A stretch of 49,460 bases of DNA from a virus. The stretch is from positions 1 through 49,460 of the IMG/VR virus record IMGVR_UViG_3300022687_000028; one strand, 5' to 3'. The number at the start of each line of letters is the position of its first letter. The stretch's first letter is position 1. Of the stretch, positions 31,027-39,483 are shown piece by piece. Made by a program: the position numbers and the translations under genes. Below the pieces are notes generated by a model that saw only the letters and a list, made by a program, of their open reading frames with translations, was not told the origin of the DNA and searched no databases.

Positions 31027-31937
31027 CAACTGTTATCGACCTGACCCGGATCGGCGCGCCGTCCGCGATCGAGGTCCTGTCCTATGAAGAGCTTCTGACA
31101 GGGTTCAAAGAGCGGTTCCAGACTTTCTGGGAAGAGGCCAGGCTGGTTGATTCCAGCTTGCCCGCCTATGACGTTTCCATGCTCGAGACGGACCCGGCCA
31201 TCATTGCCGGACAGGCGTGGTCATGGCTCCGCCTGCTTGATCGAGGCCGCGTGAACGATGGGATCAGAGCACTGCTCGGTCCGTTGTCGACACGCGCGAA
31301 TCTGGACAATCTGGTAGCCGGCCGGAACATCGTCCGTCTGGAAATCACACCGGCTGATGGCGACACGCCAGCCGTTATGGAAAGCGACTTCCAGCTTCTG
31401 CGCAGGTATCTGCTTTCATTCGATGCGCAGGCATCGGGATCGGCGGGCCGGTATCTTTTCGACGCTTATGCGGCTTGGCCTGCCATGCTTGACGCCCGCG
31501 TGATCGGCTTCGATACCCATGGCCGCCGCGGCGACACAGATGTTGTGATCATCGGTCCTGCCGGTGCGCTGCCGACGACTGAGCAGCGGGACGCGGTGAG
31601 CGCGGCCGTGCGCCATGTCAACCGGATGCCAGAAGGCGTGGCGATCGCGATCTTGGCGGCAACGCGGGATGAATACGACGTCGATCTGACAATAGAGGTA
31701 CCTGCCATCGGGCCGGCGCCGGCTGTCCTTGTGGCGGAAGCAACGACGCGGGTGCGCGCTGCAGGCGACGAGCGGACGCTGATAGGCGGCGAGGTTCCCG
31801 CCGGGTTCATGGCGGGCGCTGCTTACGGGCCGAACATCCTGAAGGTGCGCGACAATGCACCGGTGGCGATCGATCCCGATCCTTACAAGGTGCCGGTGCT
31901 TGGCACGATCACGATCGGGTTTGAGGTGCGGGGATGA
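31023..31937 (+). CDS. Baseplate J-like protein
   Basis: The 304-residue protein matches the Baseplate_J family: IEVLSYEELLTGFKERF, YDVSMLETDPAIIAGQ, LDNLVAGRNIVRL, then YLFDAYAAWPAMLDARV and the late RVRAAGDERTLIGGEVPAGFMAGAAY. It is a baseplate wedge protein. In P2-type phages gpI follows at once, but here a 459-base insert intervenes. Confidence 0.93.
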   Translation: MTTVIDLTRIGAPSAIEVLSYEELLTGFKERFQTFWEEARLVDSSLPAYDVSMLETDPAIIAGQAWSWLRLLDRGRVNDGIRALLGPLSTRANLDNLVAGRNIVRLEITPADGDTPAVMESDFQLLRRYLLSFDAQASGSAGRYLFDAYAAWPAMLDARVIGFDTHGRRGDTDVVIIGPAGALPTTEQRDAVSAAVRHVNRMPEGVAIAILAATRDEYDVDLTIEVPAIGPAPAVLVAEATTRVRAAGDERTLIGGEVPAGFMAGAAYGPNILKVRDNAPVAIDPDPYKVPVLGTITIGFEVRG

Positions 31938-32122
31938 GCGATGCGACAACAGGACGTGCGGTCGAGTTGCCCCGGCCAGCAATCATTGTTGAGTTGCACG
32001 CGGCAATTGCCGCCGCGCGCCGGGATCTAGAAGCATCATCGTCAATGTTGTCGAAAAGACCGCGCCGCAAGAGCCTGCGTTCGGAAAGAAAACTTGGCTC
32101 ACCTCGTCGAGGTGTGACATGA
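31934..32122 (+). other. Possible leftover 5' end of the original gpI
   Basis: An ATGA overlaps the gpJ stop, as expected for the original start of gpI. The frame (MSDATTGRAVELPRP...) soon becomes Arg/Ser-rich and stops at 32122. The reverse-strand gene fully overlaps it. It is best read as a remnant of the start replaced by the insert, not as a protein gene. Confidence 0.4.
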
Positions 32123-32315
32123 ACCGCGTCTTATCAAAATTGCCTTCATCAAGTGTGTCTATCAGCGCAACGAAAGCGCCCATGGTCGCGAGGTTTTGCT
32201 CTTCCACGACGGCTAGGATTGTGGCCTGGCGAGCCGCTGTTTCGCTCAGTGCTTTCCGTAGCGTAGCTACTTCTACCTTCAATTGTTCAACATCTCTGCT
32301 CATATCAATATCCAT
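31983..32315 (-). CDS. Reverse-strand insert (moron) in the tail operon
   Basis: A 110-residue protein on the minus strand starting MDIDMSRDVEQLKVEVATLRKAL. The first half is a heptad-like coiled coil and the second a helical stretch (VEEQNLATMGAFVALIDTLDEGNFDKTRF). The ATG at 32303 is an alternative start. It sits between gpJ and gpI, against the direction of all tail genes, so it is expressed separately, probably in the lysogen. Function unknown. Base composition looks less GC-rich than its neighbours. Confidence 0.7.
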   Translation of the reverse strand: MDIDMSRDVEQLKVEVATLRKALSETAARQATILAVVEEQNLATMGAFVALIDTLDEGNFDKTRFMSHLDEVSQVFFPNAGSCGAVFSTTLTMMLLDPGARRQLPRATQQ

Positions 32316-32396
32316 TGCTAGTAAGTGGGTGAACGAGTTTTGCCGCCATTGCGAGCAGAGTCGAGTCAATACTCGTGCTCTATGGAGGCTGTCTGT

Positions 32397-33062
32397 ATGA
32401 GCACCGTCGGCGACATCCTGCCAAGCAATTCGGATACGTTCGAAAAAGCGCTGGCGCATGCCATGTCCGATGAACTGCCCGTGCCTTACGCGCAGATCAT
32501 GGACCCGTATCAGACGCCGGTTGCCTGGCTGCCGTGGCTGGCTGCGCACTATTCGGTTGATCTCTGGTTCGACGATTGGGCCGAGGCCACCAAGCGCGAG
32601 ATGATTGCGCAGTGCGCCGGCCTGTCCGAAACCTATCCGGGCGAACAGCTTGGCGACCTAAAAGGCACATTCGAGGGCCTGAAGCGATATCTCTGGTTTG
32701 TCGGCGCCACTGTGGTCGACCGCATTGCCTACCCGGCCAAGTTCGTCATCGGCCAGTCGGCCGTAAGCATCAACCCGATCCAGCACCCCCCTTACAAGGC
32801 GCGGTATCTGATCAAGGTGACGCTCGGTCTTCCGGGCAACGCCTTTGTCGTCGGCCGCTCCGGCGTCGGCCTTGGCGCGATCCGCCCACCGTCGCGGGAG
32901 CCGATCATTCGCGCCAAGCGCGCCGCGCGCATCGCGAAGTTCGAGCACGCTGAATACACCGTTTTATTCACCCATCGTCGCCCGCTCCGGTTCGGCGATG
33001 CACCACTTCTCGACGGCAGCCTGACCTTTGGCTCCTTCGTTGACCGAACCTCGCTGACCTAG
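32397..33062 (+). CDS. Phage tail protein I (gpI)
   Basis: The 221-residue protein starts MSTVGDILPSNSDTFEKALAHAM and has the gpI motif PVAWLPWLAAHYSVDLW, then REMIAQCAGLSETYPG and FEGLKRYL. It is a baseplate component placed between J and the fibres in P2. The ATG at 32397 has GGAGG eight bases upstream. The C-terminus carries an extra basic domain (RAKRAARIAKFEHAEYTVLFTHRR). Confidence 0.9.
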   Translation: MSTVGDILPSNSDTFEKALAHAMSDELPVPYAQIMDPYQTPVAWLPWLAAHYSVDLWFDDWAEATKREMIAQCAGLSETYPGEQLGDLKGTFEGLKRYLWFVGATVVDRIAYPAKFVIGQSAVSINPIQHPPYKARYLIKVTLGLPGNAFVVGRSGVGLGAIRPPSREPIIRAKRAARIAKFEHAEYTVLFTHRRPLRFGDAPLLDGSLTFGSFVDRTSLT

Positions 33063-33070
33063 AGGGCACC

Positions 33071-35410
33071 ATGCACAAGATTGTCGAATTCAATGACGCC
33101 GAGATCGCGGCCGCGGACGACTGGTCGGACATCGGCGTTTACGGCCGCGAGGCTGTTGACGGAATCACCGGCACCGCCCTTGGCTGGCCGAACCATTGGG
33201 GTCGGATGACGGTCGCCCAGGAGTCGACGACCAAAATCTCGATCACCGCCGGCGAGCTTTATGACGACGGGATCGTCTACCGGATGGACGAGGCTGCCAC
33301 GCTCGACCTTCAGAGCTTTTCTCCGGTCATCGTCACCGACGATCGCTGGTTGGCAATCATCGCGCGGCCGGCGACCGAAACCGTCAATGCGCTTCGCAGC
33401 CTTGAGACTGGCGAGCAGCCGCTTGTCGAAAGCGTGCCGGTCGAAACCAGCATGCCGAAGGTCAACCGGCGCTATGTGACTTTCGTGATTCAGGCCGGGC
33501 TTGTAGGCCCGGCGCCGCAGGACAAGCCGACGGTCAACGCCGGCGACACGGCGGTTGCCTATGTGCGAATTACCACGGCCGGCATTCAGGAACTCGTGCC
33601 TGGTGAAAACTGGCGCGTGAAGTCGGTCTATGAGCTCGATGGCCGTGTGACGGTCCTTGAGGGACGGCTGGATGCCACCATTCAGCGCACGGCCACACTC
33701 GAAACCGATCTGGCGAACATCGCAGTGCGGATGAACGACATCCCGCGCGTCGAGATCATCCGGCAGATGCAGCGCGACATCGGCGCAACGCGGCGCCAGC
33801 TTGATCTGCCGGACACCGCCCGTGCCTACTGGTTCGACAACGGGCTGCTGCAGGATGAATGGGATACCGCCCACGGCGCGTTCACTGCGCGCATCAGGGA
33901 GGGCATTCGCTTCGCCTACACGCAGATCGTGGATGCTCAGCTTGGTCTCGCTACACCGGCCGACCCGAAGCTGACCATCACCGGCAACTTGGCGCTGCCG
34001 AAGTACGCCGAAGAAACCCGACTTGAAGTCGATGGCGCCGTCAACGCCTCAACGGATATTTCGGACCAGGTTCACACCGTCACGACGGCCGTCGCCCGAA
34101 CGGTATCCGGCACATCGATCTCTTACGGCCCTTCATTCAGTGCATGTGAAAACACGGCTGGATGGTCGAACCTCAGCGACTATGCGCGCACCGGTGCCGT
34201 GTTCAACGTCAACGGCCAAGCTTACGTCTCGTCCGGGCTGTCGGCCGGATCGCTGCCAAGCGTTGCGAACGGCGGCGCCATTGTTGATGTTGGCGGTTGG
34301 AATGCGAGTCCGGCGTCGGAAGGTCATAAGGGCTACACGGTCCAGAATGTCCAATATGACAGTTGGTCTTACACCTATTGGGACTATCACAAGGAAGAGT
34401 TTGGCGTTAACGGCTCGATATACGGGCAGACGTTCCTGTGGTCACAGACAGCCATCGCGACATCGATCGAGTTGAAGTTCACGCGGAAGGCCGCCACCGG
34501 CAACGTGCATCTTTTCGTGTGCGAGGTCAGCGAAACCGGTGCGCCTCAGTTCACCAAGGTCATCGCAAATGCGGAACTGACACCCGCCGAAATCGCTGTC
34601 GGCTGGGTCAATTTCCCGCTGGCTCAGCCGACGCTTCTCGAAGCCGGTAAGCGGTATGCCTGGTACACCGTCACCGTCGGCAATCACGCCATCGCAACCG
34701 TGTCGGGGAACAAGTTTGCGCAAGGCTCGCGGTTCTGGGCGACCGATGGCGTATGGGCACAGGGCGACAACCTGCTCGACTTCTGTTTCCGCATCAAGGC
34801 GGCGAAGTTCGAGGCGACCCGCACAGTCATCGACTTCAACCCGCTGACTTGCACGGGCGGCATGAGCGAGTTGCAGTTGCTCTATTCTGGCTTCGCGCCT
34901 GCCGGGACGTCTGTCGCCTGGGAGATCAAGCCGGTCGGAGACACCGTCTGGTATCCGATCCTGACAGGAGATCCTACGCCGCTCGAATCCCTGCCGGCGC
35001 AGGTGAGCCTGCGCGCCACCCTGATCGGCACGACCGATCTGGCGCCGGCGATCAAGCTGGATAACACCGCCCGCGGCGTCGGCATGCGGGTTGGCGGATC
35101 GGCTGTTGCTGTTTCGGATGACCTGGCGCTGGGCGTGTCCTCTGAGACGATCGTGACCGTTGCGGTGCTGGATCAGTTCGACCCGACCTATCACGCCTAC
35201 ACCCCGAAGATCATGGATGGGGCGACAGTGATCAACGCCGATACGGTGGAGACCGAGATCGACTACGACCGCCCGACAAGGCGGAAGGTCACAGCGACTT
35301 TCGACCTGACGGGTTCCGCAGTGACGTCGGTTCGCGTGCGGCCGGAGTTCACAACGTCGGACGCCACCAAAGCCTGCTTTGTGCAGGATATTTCCATGCA
35401 CGCCCTGTGA
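33071..35410 (+). CDS. Tail fibre / host-recognition protein
   Basis: The 779-residue protein lies in the gpH position. The N-terminal part (GITGTALGWPNHWGRMTVAQE, then YDDGIVYRMDEAATLDL) looks like a baseplate-attachment domain, and a coiled coil is near 190-250. The distal part is beta-rich and Tyr/Trp/Gly-rich (YDSWSYTYWDYHKEEFG, FTRKAATGNVHLFVCEV), as expected for a receptor-binding fibre. It probably determines host range. The precise receptor is unknown. Confidence 0.82.
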   Translation: MHKIVEFNDAEIAAADDWSDIGVYGREAVDGITGTALGWPNHWGRMTVAQESTTKISITAGELYDDGIVYRMDEAATLDLQSFSPVIVTDDRWLAIIARPATETVNALRSLETGEQPLVESVPVETSMPKVNRRYVTFVIQAGLVGPAPQDKPTVNAGDTAVAYVRITTAGIQELVPGENWRVKSVYELDGRVTVLEGRLDATIQRTATLETDLANIAVRMNDIPRVEIIRQMQRDIGATRRQLDLPDTARAYWFDNGLLQDEWDTAHGAFTARIREGIRFAYTQIVDAQLGLATPADPKLTITGNLALPKYAEETRLEVDGAVNASTDISDQVHTVTTAVARTVSGTSISYGPSFSACENTAGWSNLSDYARTGAVFNVNGQAYVSSGLSAGSLPSVANGGAIVDVGGWNASPASEGHKGYTVQNVQYDSWSYTYWDYHKEEFGVNGSIYGQTFLWSQTAIATSIELKFTRKAATGNVHLFVCEVSETGAPQFTKVIANAELTPAEIAVGWVNFPLAQPTLLEAGKRYAWYTVTVGNHAIATVSGNKFAQGSRFWATDGVWAQGDNLLDFCFRIKAAKFEATRTVIDFNPLTCTGGMSELQLLYSGFAPAGTSVAWEIKPVGDTVWYPILTGDPTPLESLPAQVSLRATLIGTTDLAPAIKLDNTARGVGMRVGGSAVAVSDDLALGVSSETIVTVAVLDQFDPTYHAYTPKIMDGATVINADTVETEIDYDRPTRRKVTATFDLTGSAVTSVRVRPEFTTSDATKACFVQDISMHAL

Positions 35411-35417
35411 GGATGAG

Positions 35418-35606
35418 ATGGCAAAAGAGACAACCATGACCTTCGAGCCTGATGCCGAGTACCGGGTGAAGCTGACGCGGCCCGTCACTGTCGCCGGCGG
35501 CAAGGTGATCCGTCCGCTGAATGAAGTCGTCTTCCGTGGCGCATACCTGACCAAGCTGGTCGCGAAGGAGGGCGTCGATGCCATTGACACCGCCGACCGC
35601 ATCTAA
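35418..35606 (+). CDS. Small protein between fibre genes (62 aa)
   Basis: Starts MAKETTMTFEPDAEYRVKL after a GAGGATGAG ribosome site. Short beta-rich body (VTVAGGKVIRPLNEVVF) and helix. It overlaps the next fibre gene by 29 bases. It might act in fibre assembly or attachment; no family assigned. Confidence 0.65.
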   Translation: MAKETTMTFEPDAEYRVKLTRPVTVAGGKVIRPLNEVVFRGAYLTKLVAKEGVDAIDTADRI

Positions 35607-36651
35607 CGACTACCAGCTTACGGCCGCCCATACGCTCAATCACGAGCTTTGGAACGCGGTTCTTGCCAGCCTGCAGACCCGACTGAATGCGGCCGAAGCG
35701 GCGCTCGCGGGCTATGAGTCGGCGGTCAGTACCGAGGCGCTGGCGATCGCCCAAGGCGCGGTTGACGATACGATTGGGCCGCAGATCGCAGCGCTGCAGG
35801 ACACAATCACAGCCCTAGAGGCCGCAATTGCCACGGCTGAAGACCAGCTTGCGGCGCTGCAGGCCGGCGGGGTGCCAGCGGCAAGCGTGCCGGTGAGCGA
35901 ATATAGCATCATCGGCGCAGGCAACAACGCTGATGAGGCGTTTGCTATCGTCGTTGATGCTATCGCGGCGGAGGTGGCGGCCAGAATTGCTGCTGATTCT
36001 GCGCTTTACTCGGCTATTCCGGCAATTGCCAGCCAGGCTGAGGCCGAGGATGGAGAGAACAACGCCAAGTTCCTGACGCCGCTTCGGGGATCGCAAGCGA
36101 TTGCTGCGCAGGTGGTGCCAACTGTGAGGTCGGTTGTCACCAGTGTTGAGTTTGAAAACGACGCTGCGGCTGAATTTGACATTCCGTCGGATGCGAAAAA
36201 ACATGTTTTTGAATTATCGAGCGTGATACCGGCGACGGATGCGCAGTGGTTACTGCTGCTTGCATCAACCGATAGCGGGACGAACTATAATGTCAGCATT
36301 CACGCCCATGCTATCAAGGCAAATGAAGGCGGTACGACCGCCAACGCAACCTATACCGCCGCAACAACGACAGGGGCGATGATTACAGGCAGCGCCAACT
36401 CAGGTCAGGGTGCTGCCGGTTCAAGCGCAAACGAGTTCGGTATTAACGGCACATACACGTTCTCACAGCGACCGGGCAGCTATGGCTATCTGGTTGGATT
36501 GATCAACGTTCACGGCAGCGGGGGGCTGGTAGTTCCGACATTCATCACGGCAATTATAGAGACGACATCCACCATCACCAACCTCCAGTTCAAATTCCAG
36601 GCTGGGGCGATCGAGGATGGTGAGATCGTGCAACTCCGGGAGGACTACTGA
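35578..36651 (+). CDS. Second tail fibre-like protein
   Basis: The 357-residue protein starts at an ATG with AAGGAGG seven bases upstream, inside the previous gene. Coiled-coil segments (residues 25-100, LQTRLNAAEAALAGY and ALQDTITALEAAIATAEDQLAAL) lead to a beta-rich, Ser/Thr/Gly-rich C-terminal domain (GSANSGQGAAGSSANEFG). This suits a trimeric fibre shaft with a distal binding head. Confidence 0.72.
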   Translation: MPLTPPTASNDYQLTAAHTLNHELWNAVLASLQTRLNAAEAALAGYESAVSTEALAIAQGAVDDTIGPQIAALQDTITALEAAIATAEDQLAALQAGGVPAASVPVSEYSIIGAGNNADEAFAIVVDAIAAEVAARIAADSALYSAIPAIASQAEAEDGENNAKFLTPLRGSQAIAAQVVPTVRSVVTSVEFENDAAAEFDIPSDAKKHVFELSSVIPATDAQWLLLLASTDSGTNYNVSIHAHAIKANEGGTTANATYTAATTTGAMITGSANSGQGAAGSSANEFGINGTYTFSQRPGSYGYLVGLINVHGSGGLVVPTFITAIIETTSTITNLQFKFQAGAIEDGEIVQLREDY

Positions 36652-37085
36652 TGCCATTCACTTGGATTGGTGGGGAGCGCGTCGAAATCTCCCAGGCTGA
36701 ATTTGATGCGCGAACAGCGCCGCCACCGCCGCCGACGCCCACGCCAGCCGAAGTCATCGCCGAACGATCCCGCCGATTCTCGCTCGGTTTCGACTACGAT
36801 TTTGGCGATGCGCGCGGCGTTCACCATATCGGCACGACGCCCGAAGACCTGGCCGGATGGGATGAGGTTACAACGCTGTCGAACGCGCTGATCAACCTCG
36901 GCAACGGCAGCGCCACCATCGATATCGTGACAAACACCGGGCCAGCCACCGTTACGGCGACTGAGTGGCAGTCGATCCTTATCGCCGCCGGTACGTTCCG
37001 GCAGCCGATCTGGGCGGCGTCATTTGCCCTGCAGGCCATGGACCCGATCCCGACTGACTTCGCGGACAACAGCTACTGGCCGTAG
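36651..37085 (+). CDS. Tail fibre accessory protein with DUF4376-like domain
   Basis: The 144-residue protein starts at a TGATG junction (MPFTWIGGERVEISQAEFD), has a Pro-rich linker (APPPPPTPTPAEV) and a DUF4376-like region (RSRRFSLGFDYDFGDARG...TLSNALINLGNGS...EWQSILIAAG). Such proteins sit after fibres in many prophages and are thought to be fibre components or assembly factors. Confidence 0.75.
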   Translation: MPFTWIGGERVEISQAEFDARTAPPPPPTPTPAEVIAERSRRFSLGFDYDFGDARGVHHIGTTPEDLAGWDEVTTLSNALINLGNGSATIDIVTNTGPATVTATEWQSILIAAGTFRQPIWAASFALQAMDPIPTDFADNSYWP

Positions 37086-37111
37086 CCGCTGTTCAAACCT
37101 GACATCTGATC

Positions 37112-37133
37112 AACCCGCTTCGACGGGTTTTTT
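37112..37133 (+). terminator. Rho-independent terminator after fibre genes
   Basis: AACCCG (37112-37117) pairs with CGGGTT (37124-37129) around loop CTTCGA, followed by TTTTTT. It separates the baseplate/fibre genes from the sheath gene. Confidence 0.85.
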
Positions 37134-37183
37134 GTTGCCCGAACCGGCCGGTGGCGCGGCTTTTCAAATGAATGGAGACTATC

Positions 37184-38416
37184 ATGAGTGCACCTCAATT
37201 CGGGATGCAGTTCTCGCGCCCGGCTGATGAGCCGGTTCCCGTCCTCGGCGCGGATTTTTCCAAGTTCCTCTGCATCGAGACATCGGCTGATGCATCCGCC
37301 CTCGAGATTCCCGCTGACACGCCCGTGCGCGGCTCGTCATCGGATCCGGACTTTGTTGCTGCCCTCGGCACCGGCCTTTTGGCCGACCAGGTGCGGGGCA
37401 TCAACGATCAGCTGACCGGGCTCAATTCCGGTGCGGACGTGACCGTCGTTCGTGTCGCCGAGGGGGTGGATGCGGCGGCAACGGCAGCCGCGATCGCGGC
37501 CATCGTCAACGGACTGACCTCGATCCCTTCGGCCGTCAACGCCACACCGCGCATCGTGATTGCGGGCCGCACCGCCTGGCGTGCCGATCTCGACACCACC
37601 AATCCGGTGGTGGCTGCGCTGCAGGCCAATCTCGGCAAGATCCTCGCCATCGCTCCGGTGGATGTCGATGACACGTCCGCAGCCAACGCGATCGACGCCC
37701 GCGAGACCATGTCTTCCGAGCGGTTGATCCCAATCGGCGTGGCGGCGAAGGTGTATGAGGGCGAGACCCTTGTCACCCGGCCTATGGCGCCGCGTGTTGG
37801 CGGTCTCATGGCCAGGGTCGATAACGAGAACCTCGGCAAGCCGTTCAACCCGATTGCCAACCGGCCGCTTTATGGCCTGGCCGGGCTGTCGCGCAAGATC
37901 CCGTTTTCGCTGCTCGACGGTTCGACCGAAGGCCAGCAGTTGCTGGCGGCCAATGTCTCGATCGTGGCCGAGGGCGAGGTTGGCGTTGACGGTTCGGTCG
38001 CCGATGGCGGCTTCGTGTTCATCGGCACCGACAATGCCCAGACCGGCGAGTTGTGGGAGCAGTTCCACCAGGTGCGCGGCACGGATTATCTGGTGGTCAA
38101 GATCATGCAGATCACGCGCCAGTTCCTGGGTGGCAAGATCTCGGCCGACAAGGCCGAGGCGTGGATCAACTCCATCGCCTTCATGCTGCGTGACCACAAG
38201 GCCGATGACGATATCCTCGGCTACACCCCGGCCAACCAGATGTTCAAGGCGAGCCGCAATTCGCCGGAGAACATCCGGCTCGGCTCACTGACCCTCAACA
38301 TCGGTATCGAGCCGGCGCCGGTGTTCAAGCTCGCCAACCACGAGATCCGGCGCTACCGCCCGGCGGTCGAGGGTCTGGTCGAGGAAATCATCGCCCGCCT
38401 CAATGCGGCCGCCTGA
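37184..38416 (+). CDS. Tail sheath protein (FI)
   Basis: The 410-residue protein is the contractile sheath. Recognisable family blocks are DTPVRGSSSDPDFVAALG, RVAEGVDAAATAAAI, PRIVIAGRTAWR, then SERLIPIGVAAKVYEGE, RPLYGLAGLSRKIPFSL and FLGGKISADKAEAWINSI. The ATG at 37184 with GGAG six bases upstream is preferred over 37172. It proves a myovirus-type contractile tail. Confidence 0.95.
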   Translation: MSAPQFGMQFSRPADEPVPVLGADFSKFLCIETSADASALEIPADTPVRGSSSDPDFVAALGTGLLADQVRGINDQLTGLNSGADVTVVRVAEGVDAAATAAAIAAIVNGLTSIPSAVNATPRIVIAGRTAWRADLDTTNPVVAALQANLGKILAIAPVDVDDTSAANAIDARETMSSERLIPIGVAAKVYEGETLVTRPMAPRVGGLMARVDNENLGKPFNPIANRPLYGLAGLSRKIPFSLLDGSTEGQQLLAANVSIVAEGEVGVDGSVADGGFVFIGTDNAQTGELWEQFHQVRGTDYLVVKIMQITRQFLGGKISADKAEAWINSIAFMLRDHKADDDILGYTPANQMFKASRNSPENIRLGSLTLNIGIEPAPVFKLANHEIRRYRPAVEGLVEEIIARLNAAA

Positions 38417-38440
38417 TCCGCGCTTTCAAAGGAGACTGAA

Positions 38441-38953
38441 ATGCAAAATCTCTACATGCTGACGGCGGTGGATGTGCGCCGCGCCGAGGTGGCGGGCTCA
38501 AGCCGGGCCACCACCATCGAAAAGCTCACCATCCCGCCGATCAAGTTCATGACGGCGGGCCACAATCCCGGTGGCGGCGTGATGAGCGTCGATTTCGTGC
38601 TGCCGCGTATCGAGGGTCTGGAGCCGGCATTCTCCGTCAAGGGCATCGACACCGATATCTTCGGCGGTATGGGCGTGGTCGACAAGTGGACCTTTGCCGG
38701 CGCCTATCGCGACAAGAAGACCAACAAGGCGGTGCCGGCCCGCGGCATCATCGAGGGCGCGGTGACCGAATGGGAGCCGGATGAAAGCGATCCCGGCGAA
38801 TTCCAGGGCTGCACCCATGCCTTCAAGGAAGTCACCCACTTCGAGTTCCTGCTCAATGGCCAGGAGCTTTGGTACATCGACTTCTGGGAACGGATCATCC
38901 GTCGCAACGGCGAGGACCTGTTCGCCGCCGACCGGCTGGCGCTTGGGGCGTAA
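38441..38953 (+). CDS. Tail tube protein (FII)
   Basis: The 170-residue major tail tube protein begins MQNLYMLTAVDVRRAEVAG and contains PPIKFMTAGHNPGGGVMSVDFVL, FSVKGIDTDIFGG and the C-terminal YIDFWERIIRRNGEDLFA, matching P2 FII. It lies right after the sheath gene. A terminator-like hairpin follows it. Confidence 0.95.
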   Translation: MQNLYMLTAVDVRRAEVAGSSRATTIEKLTIPPIKFMTAGHNPGGGVMSVDFVLPRIEGLEPAFSVKGIDTDIFGGMGVVDKWTFAGAYRDKKTNKAVPARGIIEGAVTEWEPDESDPGEFQGCTHAFKEVTHFEFLLNGQELWYIDFWERIIRRNGEDLFAADRLALGA

Positions 38954-38979
38954 GCCGACAGACAGCATCAATCCAACCG

Positions 38980-39011
38980 CGGGCGCCTGACGAGGGCGCC
39001 CGTTTCTGTTT
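38980..39011 (+). terminator. Terminator-like hairpin after tail tube gene
   Basis: CGGGCGCC (38980-38987) pairs with GGCGCCCG (38995-39002) around a seven-base loop, followed by TTTCTGTTT. It probably lowers transcription into the less abundant tail proteins. Confidence 0.7.
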
Positions 39012-39029
39012 CAAACCGAGGACAATGCC

Positions 39030-39335
39030 ATGACTGAGAAACTCAAGAGCGTGACGGTGGAGCTGGACTTCCCAATCACCCATGAAGGGCGCGAGATCGC
39101 CTCGCTGACTTTCCGCCGCATGAAGGCGCGCGATGCGCTGGCGGGCGAAGATATCGAAAATCAGGTGCGCGCCGGCTACGCGATCTTCGCCACGCTTGCG
39201 GGCGTGGACATCGCTGTGATCGAGGAGCTCGACATCGAGGATCTGGCCAAGGTCGGAGAGGAGGTGAAGCCGCTCATGGGAAAGCGGTTCGCCGCGCTGG
39301 CGGAGAAGGCGAAGCCGTCTCCTGGCGTGAACTGA
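39030..39335 (+). CDS. Tail assembly chaperone (gpE-like)
   Basis: The 101-residue protein (MTEKLKSVTVELDFPITHEGREIASLTFRRMKARD...) is the tail assembly chaperone between tube and tape measure. A GGGAAAG heptamer near its end should send a fraction of ribosomes into the -1 frame to make the longer E/E' form. Such paired chaperones guide tape-measure folding and tube assembly. Confidence 0.9.
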   Translation: MTEKLKSVTVELDFPITHEGREIASLTFRRMKARDALAGEDIENQVRAGYAIFATLAGVDIAVIEELDIEDLAKVGEEVKPLMGKRFAALAEKAKPSPGVN

Positions 39336-39469
39336 TCATCCAGGTGGCGCGCCAGACCCATTCATCGCTTGAGGAAGTCAAGGAGATGGATGTCGACGAA
39401 TTCCTGGCGGACACCAGGGCTCTCGCCAAAATTACAGCCCGCGAAAACCGCCCGCGCAACCGGCGCTGA
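39030..39469 (+). CDS. Frameshift product gpE-E' (tail assembly chaperone, long form)
   Basis: After 85 codons of gpE, a -1 slip at 39278-39284 continues from 39284 in the -1 frame for 61 codons to TGA at 39467-39469, giving 146 residues. The extension includes SWRELIIQVARQTHSSLEEV and DVDEFLADTRALAK, a typical E'/GT-like tail. The gap between gpE stop and tape measure is thus coding. The extension has no start codon of its own that is needed. Confidence 0.85.
39278..39284 (+). promoter_or_regulatory. Programmed -1 frameshift site GGGAAAG
   Basis: The heptamer reads G GGA AAG in the gpE frame, the same slippery sequence used at the lambda G/GT junction. The -1 frame is open from here to 39469. 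Confidence 0.88.
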
Positions 39470-39483
39470 TTGAGGAACATCTC

